Below, one piece after another: positions 36,901 through 50,333 of a stretch of 64,000 nt of DNA; position 1 is the first letter of the stretch; each line of letters starts with the position of its first letter. The position numbers and the translations under genes are program-made. Location of the stretch: assembly GCA_944548615.1 (NCBI GenBank), contig OX155954.1:4293424-4357423 (forward strand). Reading direction: 5' to 3'. The notes under the pieces are model-generated. The model was not told the DNA's origin, searched no databases, and saw only the letters and a list, made by a program, of their open reading frames with translations. This DNA comes from Micropterix aruncella (Eukaryota > Arthropoda > Insecta > Lepidoptera > Micropterigidae).

Positions 36901-38955
36901 TCGGAGTAATCATAGCTACACTTGTGAAGTGGAAGAATGGTCAATATATTTTCATTTCGATGAAATTTTTAAACAATTTCAGGCACACACAAATACCTAA
37001 AGAGGCTGTATTTCTATTACTCTTAACTAATAACTTTTTCTCGCCATTCCATCCTTTCCAGCTTTGATTGAACAATGGCCAATTAAATTATATATTTTTA
37101 TATTTCTTCTAAACGGCTAATGATATCTATCTATATTATTTTCTAACTTTATAGACTTCTTGTATCCAAATTTACCGAAATTTCTAGTTTTAATAATATC
37201 AAAAAGATAATTTATAAATGCAACAAATTCTATCGTATTAAACAAAATTTAAAAACCTGGAAATTGAAATCGGTTTGGTATATATAGCAAGAAAACTAAG
37301 CAAGAAGGCTACGCTATTCTTGAGGATATCTCCGGCTAATTTAATTATCATGTTTTTATTATGGACGATAAGTTGTGACGGCAATTTATTGTCAAAGTTC
37401 GGTTCGTTCGGTTCAGTTACCTTCAGTTCGTTTAGTTAGTCAACCTACATATTATACCTTTACCAAACTTAGTGAAGCGACTGACAGTGGTTCCATGGAA
37501 TAAAAATATTTTGATAAAATAAGCGGTGTTACAACTTTTTTTTGCTTTCGAGACAATTTCTAATTAACTTCAAGATAAGGGTTGAAAGACTGAAAAGGGT
37601 TCAATAAGAATAAATATTTTGATCTGTTGCAGGCTGCTACAATTTGTTTTTTAAATTAATTATATTGGGCCGATTGTGTTTGTCTTGAACTAAAATCGGA
37701 ATTTAGTTCATGTGAACGAGACAAAGCAGTGGAATGTAAAATGTGAATCCATCCATCCAATTCCATCAGAGTGGAATGTAAAATGTGAATCCATCCATCC
37801 AATTCCATCAGAGTGGAATGTAAAATGAACGGTTGTCACTTTTCCGCATTAAAACTAACCACCGAAGATAAAACAGCTAAATCTAACACCGCACGAAATG
37901 TGTTCAACCTTATTCGGGCGTCTATAAGTTAGACAGGTAGTTTTGGTGCGGGAAAATCGACGATAGTTCATTTAGTATTCCGTTCTAACGTAACGCTCTG
38001 TCTCTTTCGGTTGAACTACGTTCCTATCGAAGAAACGCAATCGGGCCCATTATCTAGTTTAAATTCAAATAGGTTCGCCATTGCTAGATTGACTTTTTTT
38101 TCTGAAAAAAGCGTGTTTTTGAATGTTAGATTTCTTTTTGTAGAGAAAATTATTCTACATAAAAAATGACTTGAAAGCCTTCTAGAACTTCTATTGTTAG
38201 GCCTTTGTTACTAACAAAGAAATCTGAATATCCCAAAGTTGAAAAAAATAACCTCCAATCAAGGCCTAAAAAAAGTAGTAGGTCACATTCAATTCAGCTT
38301 TCTACTTACAATAATGTTTTTTACAAACACGTCTCTTAATATATAATATAATGAATTATTGACCCGAAAATAGAGACTCAAAAAGCCCTCATTACGGTTA
38401 TATAAAACCGCTCCGTTTCCATCCGACCAATTATTCACCGACTTCAACATAATGGGCATATGACAGTTATACATAAGAGCGGTTTTGATGTGCTTCCGAC
38501 ATATGGACAACTACATTATACATTTCTAGCTCCGAAACTATACAATAAACTGACATAGACATACCCGTCCGCCGACGTACCTTACCCTACGTTTCTGGTA
38601 GTGGTTGTGAGTTGGCTTCTAATTAAATCTAGGAAAACTGCGAGGTGCGATCAACGGCTCTTGTTTGTACATAATCCTACATATGTATATTATATAAAGT
38701 TATGGCTCTTATATTCACTTCTTATTAATTCTACTTCTATATTATATTAACCATTAGGAATCAAGGCAATTATGTACATGAAAGTATGTATTATATATAA
38801 ATACTTACATATATTGTGATATGAAAGTATTTATTTATAATAGTATTATATATGTTTTTATAATCTAAGTTCATATAAAGTATATATTATATATATGTAT
38901 GTATTATTCTAGCATGTAAGAATATTTATGTTTTTTTTAAACAGAAATATACTTT
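36901..38955. other. Non-coding, nothing recognised except a minisatellite
   Basis: A 42 bp unit repeated 2.4 times at 37729-37828 (GTGGAATGTAAAATG at 37729, 37771, 37813), containing ATCC repeats. No gene seen. Confidence 0.5.
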
Positions 38956-39384
38956 GTCCTCAGTGTCGGATGATCCAATAGGCCAAGTAGGCACCGACCT
39001 ATGGCCTAGGGCCCCACGCCTTTTAGGAGCCCTGCGACAAGGGATCATTACATTCATATCTTTTTTAATTGTTTCTAATGAATAGAAAAAATCATTAAAG
39101 TAAAATTCTAAGGGGAAAATGTTTAATAAAGTTATTGATACAACTAATAGTATTAATTGGACTGTGTCTGACTGTGTGTGAACTTTGTTATATGGAAGCA
39201 TATAACAAAGTTCACCGTATTTTCAGATTTCTCGTTGAATTACAGTCGAAGACAGACGTTTTGCAGAAAATTATCTCGAGGTCATCAAGTTAGAGTTTGC
39301 AGATGACATGGTTCACTTTAAGTATTTCATGTTACAAGTAGAAAATTCTGATAAGGCAGGGCCAGCATTGCAATCGTAAAAGAT

Positions 39385-39755
39385 AATTATACTTTCCCGC
39401 CAGAAAAAAGTATTGTGAACGCACTTCTGTGTTCCTGTGTATCTGTGTGAATTCCTAGACGATATCGCTCAAACGTATCATCCGATTGAGCTAAAATTTG
39501 GCATGCAGGCATCATTTGGTCATGGCAAGAGTTAAAAATTGTGATTGAAATCGGTCCACCAAGGGCCGCGCTAATCATACTTTAATCTAGAAAGATTGAA
39601 CATAGAGACATGAAATTCGGTACACAGATGCGTCGTAGGGCCGAAACCACATTGTTAAATTTTTGTTGCAATATCTCTTATACAAGCGATACAAAAAAAC
39701 GGCATACATTTAAATCAAATAATAACGTCGAGCCGCGCGAGGCTAGCCGAGAAAC
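39385..39755 (-). repeat. Dispersed repeat family P, copy 2 (inverted)
   Basis: Reverse-complement match to the right part of family P, from CTTTCCCGCC at 39392 through GATTGAGCTAAAATTTGGCA to GCTAGCCGAGAAAC near 39740. It lies inside the hAT remnant and so is the younger insertion. Confidence 0.7.
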
Positions 39756-39989
39756 AAAAATACTACACTAGATTTGCTATCATAATCAATCACTATCGGA
39801 GGGGGGGGGGGAGGGGTGCTATCACGCCTTATCACGAGTGCTTTAACTTTGAAGAAGATAGACCAAGTACTCAGGGTGTATAACGTTTTGGACGAAAATA
39901 TTATTCTCTTTCCGATATTCTTCTTTTTCCGTAGGTTCCTATCCCGCCTTATCTAAAGTGCTTTAATAGATACTTAAGTGATTAGGATG

Positions 39990-40165
39990 CAAAAGGGGTT
40001 TTTGTGGGGGTGGTATTTGAGGGGGGAGGTTTGCAGTAGAGTTTGGGGTTTCGGGGAAGTAGGGGTCTGGGGGGGTTTGAGGATTTGGTAGAGGGAAGGA
40101 AGGTTTGTTTGGTTTGGGGTGGGAGTAGGGGGGTTAAGGGGTTTCGCGCTGGAGGGGGTTGTCTG
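39990..40165 (+). other. G-rich strand with many G-runs
   Basis: About 175 bases with over ten runs of three or more G (several of four to seven) and very little C, between A/T-rich neighbours. Such a strand can form G-quadruplexes. The matching minus-strand frames are merely Pro/Thr/Ser-rich low complexity. Confidence 0.8.
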
Positions 40166-40217
40166 CTTGCCGGGAAAGTCTTGGGGTGACAACCATTTTT
40201 TTTTAAATATAGCGCAA

Positions 40218-40405
40218 TCAATGTTCCCAAAAGTTTTGACAGAGTTGAAAATTTATAGATGTCTCGTGAGTAGGAACGCTACTGGTGAACGATCTTTTTC
40301 GAAGTAAAAACTGCTCAAAATTTGTCACTGATTGTCCATGACACAAGAACGACAGATTTCACTTGCCAATATGGCCACTGAATACGACTTATTGCAGAAG
40401 GTGAA
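40218..40405 (+). pseudogene. hAT transposase C-terminal dimerisation fragment
   Basis: FPKVLTELKIYRCLVSRNAT then GERSFSK, a stop, and a continuation with TQERQISLANMA. In hAT transposases of the DUF4371 type the order P-x-(8-15)-ASGERSFSKLKLIK-(8)-SQERLSGLAILS is diagnostic. Stops and missing codons show it is dead. Confidence 0.75.
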
Positions 40406-40650
40406 TTTCCAATATTTCATATAAGAGTTTACCTAAAAAAAAATAGAACATTGAATATTTCAAGTTTTATCAGTTTATACAGTTTTATAAAGGTTTAGTG
40501 TTTTGTTTAATAATATTACAATATTTGTTTTGTTTATTAAAGTGATTTATCAAGATTTTTCTGTTCAAATCATATAGGATATAATTTACAAAGTGCAGTG
40601 GGGCCCGAGATTTCGACGGCCTAAGAGCCTCTACATGGGTTAAGCCGGCA

Positions 40651-43080
40651 TTAATTTTAAGTTTAAAGTAACTACTTTTATTATTACAATTATTTTATTT
40701 AAAATAACTTTCCACTACTCAAGTAATAAAATACCTAAAAGCGGAGATAACATTCCCTCTCGGCAGGCAATATAAAATGTCTGTTTATACTACCCGATAC
40801 AGGTAAACCATAATCTATCAAATCTGAATCTCTTTCCCAGTTAGGCAAGAAAAGAAAATGTTTAGCCATTTTTATTGTTTTTGTTATGTAATTAAATGGT
40901 AATATTGCTTATATAATTAAATGGTAATTGGGACTAAAAAATAAATAAGCGAAATAACTAAATATAAATAAATATTCATAAACACATTTTTTTTTAAATT
41001 TAAGTAATAAAAAATATCCTTTAGTTTCACGAACAGAGTTACTTCTTGAAAAATTCTACACATGTAGCGTTCGTAAAATATGTTATGAAATTTGAAATGA
41101 AATTATTTTATAGATCCTAAATAAAACACTTTGAAAACACTTTTCATGTTAGCACATATTGGCACAGGGTGTGGCACTGGCCTGGCCTGGCATTGGCCGA
41201 CCGAGCGAATCTGTGAGAACACGCCGCTAGGGGCTATTCTTGAAATTAGGGAGAATTAGGGAGAATCTACGACTTATGTACATGGTGTCAGGCACATGTC
41301 CAGGGTGTGGGGTAGTTAGGATTTAATCCCCGAAGTCCGGCGTATTTTCGTTCCATTGTACGGGTAAATTCAAGTTTAGTGGGTACCAAGCGCGTTATTT
41401 TAATGGAGGTCCCCCACCCCCTCCCACACCTAAACTGAATTCTGTATACGTGCCTGCTTGAAAACATAATGTTAATATCCGAAAATTCGTTGTAGATTCA
41501 CGGATCAAAGCTCGCGAAATTATATTATAGCTATCCCTTTTATCCCGGGCCATACAGTTGGTCGTCCGTTCCATATTTAATTAAGATTGGAACTCCCAGG
41601 ACGATTGCGAACCGATTTGCCCTTTCAGCAGTCCTTTGCGTTGCTATGCGTGATGGTGTGGACGATAAATTAAATTAAATGAGCTGTCCGTCATTGTTAT
41701 CGAAAATACCCCGGATTCAGGTTCCGACTGCTACTACGACTACAGGTTCCGCATACTATTTATAGATTTATTTTATGCTCCAATAAAATAAATAAGCACC
41801 AGTGGCGTACGTTGAGTTTGAAGTTTTGTTTTGGTAGTAGTCTTTATTTATAAAGGAGATACAAATATCATAGTTCCCCACTAAGGCTAGCCAATTTCAT
41901 TAAGTACTTAACTTAGAATAATGTGTTCATATTTGACTTATATTATCTATTATTACTTAATTTACGCTAAGTAGATATACTGACTTCCTAACCTTACCTA
42001 AACTAACCTGTATTTCCTATAATAACCAGCTTGATTTACACTAATAAATAATTACAGTAAATAAATGATTTACAATAGATTAATATAAATGCTTCCTATA
42101 TTATATAAGCTAACCTATATTAACTCTATTGGTTTACACTAAATATGTGTACTTACTTTGTTTAATTAAACGATTACAATACTAAATGTTTATACTAATT
42201 AAATGACTTACACTAGATATACTTACGCCCTAACATAACCTAACTTATCGTTAACATAACCTAACCTAACCTAACATAACCTAACCTAGCTTGATTTCCC
42301 ATAATTATATGCACTTATTTCTACATAGTTATGCTAATGCTAATTTAGGCTAATAGAATGTTACTTTTCACGGTTATGCTAATGCTATTACATATTTAAA
42401 CTAATTTAGCCTAATAGACTTTTTAATTTTCGTCGTTGTCGTATTAATATTATTTAATGTTTTAATTAGCTCGCCTGGGTAAGTAATTATTTAGGCTGCT
42501 TAGTTGTTTAAGTTTCAATGTTTTCTTAAGAATGTATTTGCTTATTGACTTTTTATTTTATTTAAAAGTGATTGTTTAATTTTGAAACAATTAATTGAAG
42601 TATTTTATCGCCGTAGTAATTGTTTGCTTGTTATGTATATTTCAAATAACCCTATTCACGTAGCCGAGTTCTGTGTACATCAGGCATTCGTATATCAGGA
42701 TTTCGTGGCAGGTATTCTTAACGAACCATTTTCGCAAGCAGAATCTTACACCATATGAAGAAAACTTGTAGGCAAGACATTAATAAAGGAATACAATGCT
42801 GTGTAATTATTGTGGTAACTCTGTATTAAGCCTTTTGGTAGAGGAACTGTACTGAATATTGAAGGCAATCTTTAAAAAATCTTTAAAAAAATGTAGGTTT
42901 ATAGTTTACTCAACATTATTGATCCTATCTCTTAGAAATATAATCCAGTATTACAGTATAATGTACGAAACCTTTAAATTTGCGTTAATTTATTTATGTA
43001 AAATAAAGCATAAAAAGTACCAAAAATTAAGTTCGAAAAAGGGTTCCTAATATGGAATGCACAAATTTTTACAATAAAAA
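40651..43080. other. Non-coding; LINE 3'-UTR-like and telomere-like sequence
   Basis: 41826-41900 (minus strand GGGGAACTATGATATTTG, then AAATAAAGACTAC) resembles a LINE 3' end. 41930-42450 is rich in short CTAA/TACACTA motifs and includes a CCTAA run at about 42255-42297. No gene is supported. Confidence 0.45.
42245..42297. repeat. Interstitial CCTAA (TTAGG) run
   Basis: Seven TAACCTAA/CATAACC-type units, mostly CCTAA with ATAAC variants. TTAGG is the usual arthropod telomere unit. The run is too short and degenerate to be a telomere. Confidence 0.6.
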
Positions 43081-43082
43081 AA

Positions 43083-43245
43083 TCCCTATAGCCGTTAGCT
43101 GAAACAAAGTAGCTCAAGGTACATCAAACACTCTGGCAGCTTTCTTGAACCCCATTTATTTAGATTTTACCGCATCAATTGCGTTTTTCATAGCCGCTTC
43201 GTTCTACGGTTTCCGATTTTTCTTTGTAGGCTCCTTTGAAGGAAC
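43083..43245 (-). pseudogene. Pogo/CENP-B-type transposase N-terminal HTH fragment
   Basis: Read on the minus strand: PTKKNRKP, stop, NEAAMKNAIDAVKSK, stop, MGFKKAARVFDVP, stop, ATLFQL. This is the order of the Psq-type helix-turn-helix at the start of pogo/Tigger transposases and their jerky/CENP-B-like relatives (MKxAIxAVxxGxMGxKKAAxxFxVPxxTL). Three stops in about 50 codons mean it is dead. The catalytic DDE domain is not found next to it. Confidence 0.75.
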
Positions 43246-44835
43246 TATTCGTGGATTTTAGCTCGATCTCGTGAATCTCACGTATGCCGTGATACCCGGA
43301 AATCAACGTGCTGCTCTCCAGTTTCAAAGACTACTTCAGCGAACTCCTCCAATGACTTGGGTAGGGCGAGGCCTCCCGGTGATCTACAAACCCACTTTTG
43401 CCTTTTGGTGTTGGGCCTTTTTGGTGTTTACCCCTTTAAAATACGTCAATCATGTCAATCAATTACGTCAATCACATCAATCACCTTAATGACGTCAATC
43501 ACATCAATCCCTCAATTGATTAGTCGATCGATCGATCGATTAAAGAGTTAAACTCCAGTCGCGCGACGGAGCTACGCACATTTTTTTTTAATTTCTCATT
43601 TCCCCCTCCATATCTCCTTAAGCATTCATCCTAGCGCAAAAGTGTGTTGAACCTTTTTTATAGAGAATTTTATGTAGATTAGATTAGTGTATGAACATTT
43701 TTTCGATAGAGGTAGTAGTTTTCGAGTTAATAATGAAAAACTAAAAAAAGGGACCTTCGAAGACCCCCCCCCCCCCCCACACTTAGCTCCACCCCCTCCC
43801 ATCAGTACTTTTACTATGTTGTTAAGGACACCTTCCTATACAACTGTGCTTCTACATGAATTATTTCCGCTATTTTTTCTTCGTTGCCTGGACTAAAACG
43901 GGAGTATGTCGGAACACGCTCAATCACTCGTCAATATAAAATAAAGCATTCGCCGAACCACTACTCTGTGTTTTCTGTGTATACTTACGCTTACCTATGT
44001 TTACTTGCCAAAAAACTTTGATTTACCCATTGGTCGATTTTTTCGGACAATGCCGAGGATTTTCTGTAAGAGATGGAGCATATCAACAAGGTCTTTAGCA
44101 TAAAATCGTCAAACCTATTCGATCCCTGAGGCATGTAAAGGATTAGTAACCTTGGGTGTGTATAAAATCGAATGCAGCTTATCTCGATCTGTGACATCTT
44201 GGATAGCGGACCACTGGGGGCAGATTCAAAATCCCATTGTGCTATCCAAGGAATCATTTTACTTTCGCCGTATCTGATTTATTCCGACTATTGGAGCCGC
44301 GAAATAGTTTATTAACCCCAAAAAAATATATCAACGCCTCGTTCTTAACAACACTTTTGTCAAATAAGACTGTAAAAAGATTTTAAATTAATATATGTAG
44401 CAAGGTTTTGCGAGTGGGTAGGCGGTATGTTTTACCTTTACGCCGTGCACGCCACTGGTATATAAAATCCATAAAATGCAAAAATAAAACATTTTTCAAA
44501 TGAAATCGCTACGAGAAAATCTGCTCATTCTATTTGTAAATAAAATCACGTCGACTTTCGACATATTCCGCCCACTAGATTGGTGTAATTTCCTTTCCCA
44601 TCAAAATTATAAGGGGGAGTTCTGTAATGAACGAGCGAGCACTCATCAGACTTTAATCAGCGTTTCCATCTCACGCGACTCCACTTTCAGTAAGGAGCTT
44701 TACTCAACCTTCGGCTAAAAATATACGTAATTGAATATATGAAATCAATGCCTAATTTATATAACAAGTGAATATATTAAAAAGAATAAAAAACACGACT
44801 GGCTTTACAGAAAATAAGCTATTGTATTTATAATT
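43246..44835. other. Non-coding; tandem GTCAATCA motif and a C tract
   Basis: 43445-43515 repeats a (G)TCAATCA unit about eight times, followed by GATC repeats at 43522-43539. 43764-43778 is a C15-16 run. Short frames are not supported. Confidence 0.5.
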
Positions 44836-44839
44836 ATTT

Positions 44840-45180
44840 TTAGTACGATTTTTTTTTAAAATAATTGTAGTTTATGTATATATCCATATAATTACACGTA
44901 TATTTTGGGAATATACTCAATCAGACCTATCATTTGAAACTAAACACAATATATTTATTATAATTTATTGACATTTGGACATTTAGACACTTACTTACTT
45001 GATATTTAGAGGGTTAAGGTAGCCTATTACACTCAGGATAACATAACGATTCTAACAATATCACACACTTCTGAATCGGTTAAAGCGTTTAGAAGTTATG
45101 GTGGAATAAAGAAACAGAGAACATACATAGATGAACCCTGAACACAATACAGTCCTTTTTTGTCGGGCAGTCGTGTAAAA
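44840..45180 (+). repeat. Dispersed repeat family M, copy 3
   Basis: Same block order as copy 1, ending in CGGGCAGTCGTGTAAAA at about 45164-45180. Confidence 0.8.
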
Positions 45181-45264
45181 AATCGGTTATGTCCCCCTAA
45201 GACTTTCCCGGAAAGGACTGATTTCTTCTATCTTCTACGAACCCGGTTGGGTTCGATTGCAACG

Positions 45265-45765
45265 CCTCGGGCAGTGCGGTTCGTTTCTCGGATTTGGGTC
45301 AAGCGCCAACAAATGGCTTAATATGTAATTAAAATGAATGGAGGAATTTATATATTAAAAGTGTAGCTTGTATATGAGATTTTCCAGCCGAAATTTCACA
45401 AAGTGATGTTGTCCCATTTGTGACAAGGCATTTGTGTACTAAATTTCAAGTCTCTAAATCCAATATTTCGAGTTTGGCCAAATACGACTAGTGCGCCCCC
45501 GTGTGAACCGATTTCAACCACGACTCGTGCCAGGACCTAATGATGTCTGCATTACAAATTTCAGCTCAATCGGATTAGGCGTTTGAGTGCTATCCTGGAG
45601 AAATACACTCAGACACACATACAGATTTCCATATGAAAATGTTCTTAATCGTCTCGTGGGACTGAACATAAATATTTCCGTCTTCATCTCAACAACAACA
45701 AAAAAATGTGCCTTCACAATACTTTCCCTCCTCTACGGTTGGTGGGCCGGAAAAGTAAAACTAAA
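45265..45765 (+). repeat. Dispersed repeat family P, copy 3
   Basis: Same orientation and block order as 36410-36900, ending GGGCCGGAAAAGTAAAA. Sits about 85 bp after family M copy 3. Confidence 0.8.
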
Positions 45766-46411
45766 CAAGTGTACATCCTCAAAGAAAACATTTTTTATTG
45801 TAAAAAGAATCGATTCGAAAGAAACAAAAAAAACTTTCTTTGCACTTAAAATAATAAAATACGAGGAGATTTTATTGCCACATGGCATTATCTTGCAACT
45901 AACCTAATCAAACATTGCAATGGTACATGCACGCGTTGTGTAAATAAAGATTATTAAACAAATAACTACTATATTTAAAACAAACAAGGCCCGAGGAAAG
46001 GTAATCGGAGAGAGAGAGAGTGAGAAAGGGAATAACTGATTACTTCATAGAAAAATTTAAATTGTTTTTGAGGTGGGTCTTGAATAATACTAAGGAAGCG
46101 AGCTTCGTATATTTGCTGGGAGATCGTTCCAGAGGCAGGAGTCTTGCACCATGGACACAGAAAAGTAGGAGTAGAAAGCAGTATTATGACGAGTAATTTT
46201 GTCTAAATTGTGAGAGGCTGACCGAAGTACGACACCGTGGGAACTTAATGGTTCGAAAAGCTCGTTGATATAGGATAGTATTAATTGGAAGAGTACACGA
46301 TAGAGGAGAGCAAGTATATGAATATTTCATATACTTGAAATCTTCGGGTTTGATTAGTATTTCTTCGTCCGTTAGGTACGTAGGCTGCAACTGAGGGCTG
46401 CAACTGGCGTC

Positions 46412-47242
46412 ATGAAGACCACCCCAACAGCGGGATTAGAGGTGGCACTCTGCTGCCCGCCTCTGGACAAGCTCATCATCCACTCCGCCAGACTTACAGC
46501 ATACAGACTGAAGTGTTTGGGCGAGTGGAAGCGTGGAGGGCACAATCATCCTGAGCTAAACCTCCTCCACAAAAGCCCATTCACTCTGGCCCAGGATCGA
46601 CTACGGAAAAAAATTTCGGTAGGGAAATCCTATAAAATCCTAATCCCCACCAGGGAAGAATGGAAAAATCCGCAGTGGCTTCAAAGCCACAACGCAGACG
46701 CCTGGTTCACCGACGGCTCAGGAACAAATGGACGTTTTGGGGCAGGCGTGTACGGACCCAAAACCAACCACAGAATCAGCATCCCCCTTGGACAATACGC
46801 TACGGTTTTCCAAGCCGAGGTACTTGCCATATTGGAATGCATAAAACTACAAAGTCGACTTGAGGTAAAAAACAGACAAATCCTCATCTGCTCTGACAGC
46901 AGAGCAGCACTGGACGCTCTGGCTAAAGCCACCACAGAATCTTCTGTGGTCTGGGACTGCATGCAGGAGCTCAACAAATTGGGAAAATCCAACAAAATCA
47001 CCCTAATGTGGATACCGGGTCACCAAGGCATACCCGGAAACGAAGAGGCCGATAGACTGGCAAAACTGGGCACACTGGATTGCCCAGTGGAGCCAGCTGT
47101 AGGGGTCCCCTTCGCTACAGGTAAGAAAATCATCAGGGACTGCTTGGAGCAGGAACATCGGGCTTCCTGGAAACAGAGTCAGGGATGTCGCCAGGCAAAA
47201 TCAAGGCCCTACTTGACAGAAGAAAACCAAGGCCCTACTTGA
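46412..47242 (+). pseudogene. LINE RNase H domain, ended by a 26 bp duplication
   Basis: 276-codon frame. Residues 1-85 are the RT-to-RNase H connection. RNase H follows: WFTDGSGTNGRFGAGVY (first Asp), FQAEVLAILECI (Glu), ILICSDSRAALDAL (Asp) and LMWIPGHQGIPGNEEADRLA (His and Asp), so all catalytic residues are in place. The frame then ends because AAGGCCCTACTTGACA at 47203-47218 is repeated at 47229-47244, shifting the frame. The C-terminal part continues in another frame at 47244. Confidence 0.88.
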
Positions 47243-47243
47243 C

Positions 47244-47525
47244 ATGAGCAAGAAGAACCTTAGAACCACTATCGGTCTCCTCACCGGACACACGACCCTT
47301 AGAGCTCATCTATTCAACCTTGGCTTGACTGAGAGCAAGGATTGCCGAATATGTGGCGAGGAACCTGAAGACAGCATACACATTGTTGGCCGCTGTCCAG
47401 GGCTCGCCGCCAAAAGACACAGTTTACTGGGACGAGCCTTTCTCGAACCCAGCGATCTGCCCAACTTGAAGGTCAGTGACCTACTTAGTCTGGTAAGAAG
47501 TACCGGGCTACTAGCTGACAATTGA
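47244..47525 (+). pseudogene. LINE ORF2 C-terminal CCHC segment
   Basis: 93 codons continuing the broken RNase H frame. GLLTGHTTLRAHLFNLGL is followed by CRICGEEPEDSIHIVGRC, the Cys/His cluster that ends ORF2 in I, LOA and R1-type LINEs. Stop at 47523-47525, then about 90 bp of 3' UTR. Confidence 0.85.
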
Positions 47526-48240
47526 CCTAACCACACAGTGGGTAGTTACAAAAGACCTTACAGATCTAGGTGACATCAAGGGCTGGAAACAAGCCCCCCA
47601 CTCCATCTACTACTACTACTAGGTACGTAGGCTGTCGTAATGGTTGCTACGCTATAACAATGCTTTCTAGCCAGTATATTTTCTATAAAAGTTCATATGT
47701 ATATTAACATTATAAATACATTGTGATGCATATTATATATATTTATATTAACTATACTATTACATTTTATTATTACCTTATCGTATTATATATATTAATT
47801 TATTGTTTGTGCACGTGTATGTATGTATATATGTATGTATGTTATATAACATCATATATCATACATCTACATAACTCATAATGTGGCTTCCCTATCCCTT
47901 TCCTCTTACTTAAACCTGCATTTTTTTCATAGCTCATTGCGCTGTAACAAAAGATTTAGTTTAATTGTGAAAACTTTTAATTGGCCTTAGATTTGTATAA
48001 TATGTGTTAGCATCAAGTATAAAACGCTGTAAGTCTTCCGAAAAATAAAAATAAAATAAAATAAAATAAAAATTTCTCCTTTGGTGTACTGGCAACCACT
48101 TTAACCGTGCCTCACATTCGGACACGTGATCATACTTACGTAGACCAAAGATATATCGTATGCATACATTTTGCAAACATTCTAGTGTATGAAGCAGCTC
48201 GTCTGATAAATCGAGATAAGCCACATCTGCATAATCGAGA

Positions 48241-50333
<2,093 letters not shown>

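Larger units (their letters stand above)
38960..40650 (+). mobile_element. Decayed hAT transposon (ZMYM1/DUF4371-like type)
   Basis: The ends look inverted: CAGTGTCGGATGATCC and CTAGGGCCCCAC near 38960-39016 against GTGGGGCCCGAGATT and GGTTAAGCCGGCATT near 40597-40653. Near the right end a plus-strand segment (40218-40405) encodes the typical C-terminal dimerisation stretch with GERSFSK. The interior is eroded and has been invaded by a family P repeat (39385-39755, inverted) and holds a G-rich tract. No intact frame. Confidence 0.65.
46373..47634 (+). mobile_element. 5'-truncated LOA/I-group LINE with a 15 bp target duplication
   Basis: TAGGTACGTAGGCTG occurs at 46373-46387 and again at 47620-47634, directly around the element. 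The 3' end is a short (TAC)n/(CTA)n tail. Coding content: end of RT, RNase H, and a C-terminal CCHC segment, an arrangement found in the LOA/Lian and I groups of LINEs. Everything upstream was lost by 5' truncation. Confidence 0.9.
46330..48071 (+). mobile_element. Insertion in LINE L copy 2, itself interrupted
   Basis: 46330-46372 and 47635-48071 flank the LOA-type LINE and together form one insert ending in an AAATA-rich tail (48045-48068). ATTTC is present at both junctions, fitting a short target duplication. The tail places its 3' end at the right. No coding sequence is visible in what is left, so its class is unknown. Confidence 0.6.
45830..48240 (-). mobile_element. LINE family L copy 2, split by nested insertions
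   Basis: Pieces 45830-46329 and 48072-48240 align with the unbroken copy at 10790-11310: the first ends at GAGCAAGTATATGAATATTTC and the second resumes at ATTTCTCCTTTGGTGTACTGG, adjacent sequences in copy 1. On the minus strand the right piece encodes LLHTLECLQNVCIRYIFGLR and EARLKWLPVHQRRNF, a LINE RT C-terminal segment. The 1.74 kb between the pieces is two younger elements. Confidence 0.75.

Noticed and set aside
36628..37000. Open frames of 89 and 121 codons in family P
   Set aside because: They lie in a dispersed repeat whose other copies (45265, 39385) do not keep the frames.
39974..40230. Pro/Thr-rich minus-strand frames of 72 and 82 codons
   Set aside because: Product of the G-rich tract; no start context, no domain, and the region is inside a dead hAT element.
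46412..47242. A cellular RNase H gene
   Set aside because: It carries an RT tail before and a LINE CCHC end after it, with a target duplication and a 3' tail around the unit.
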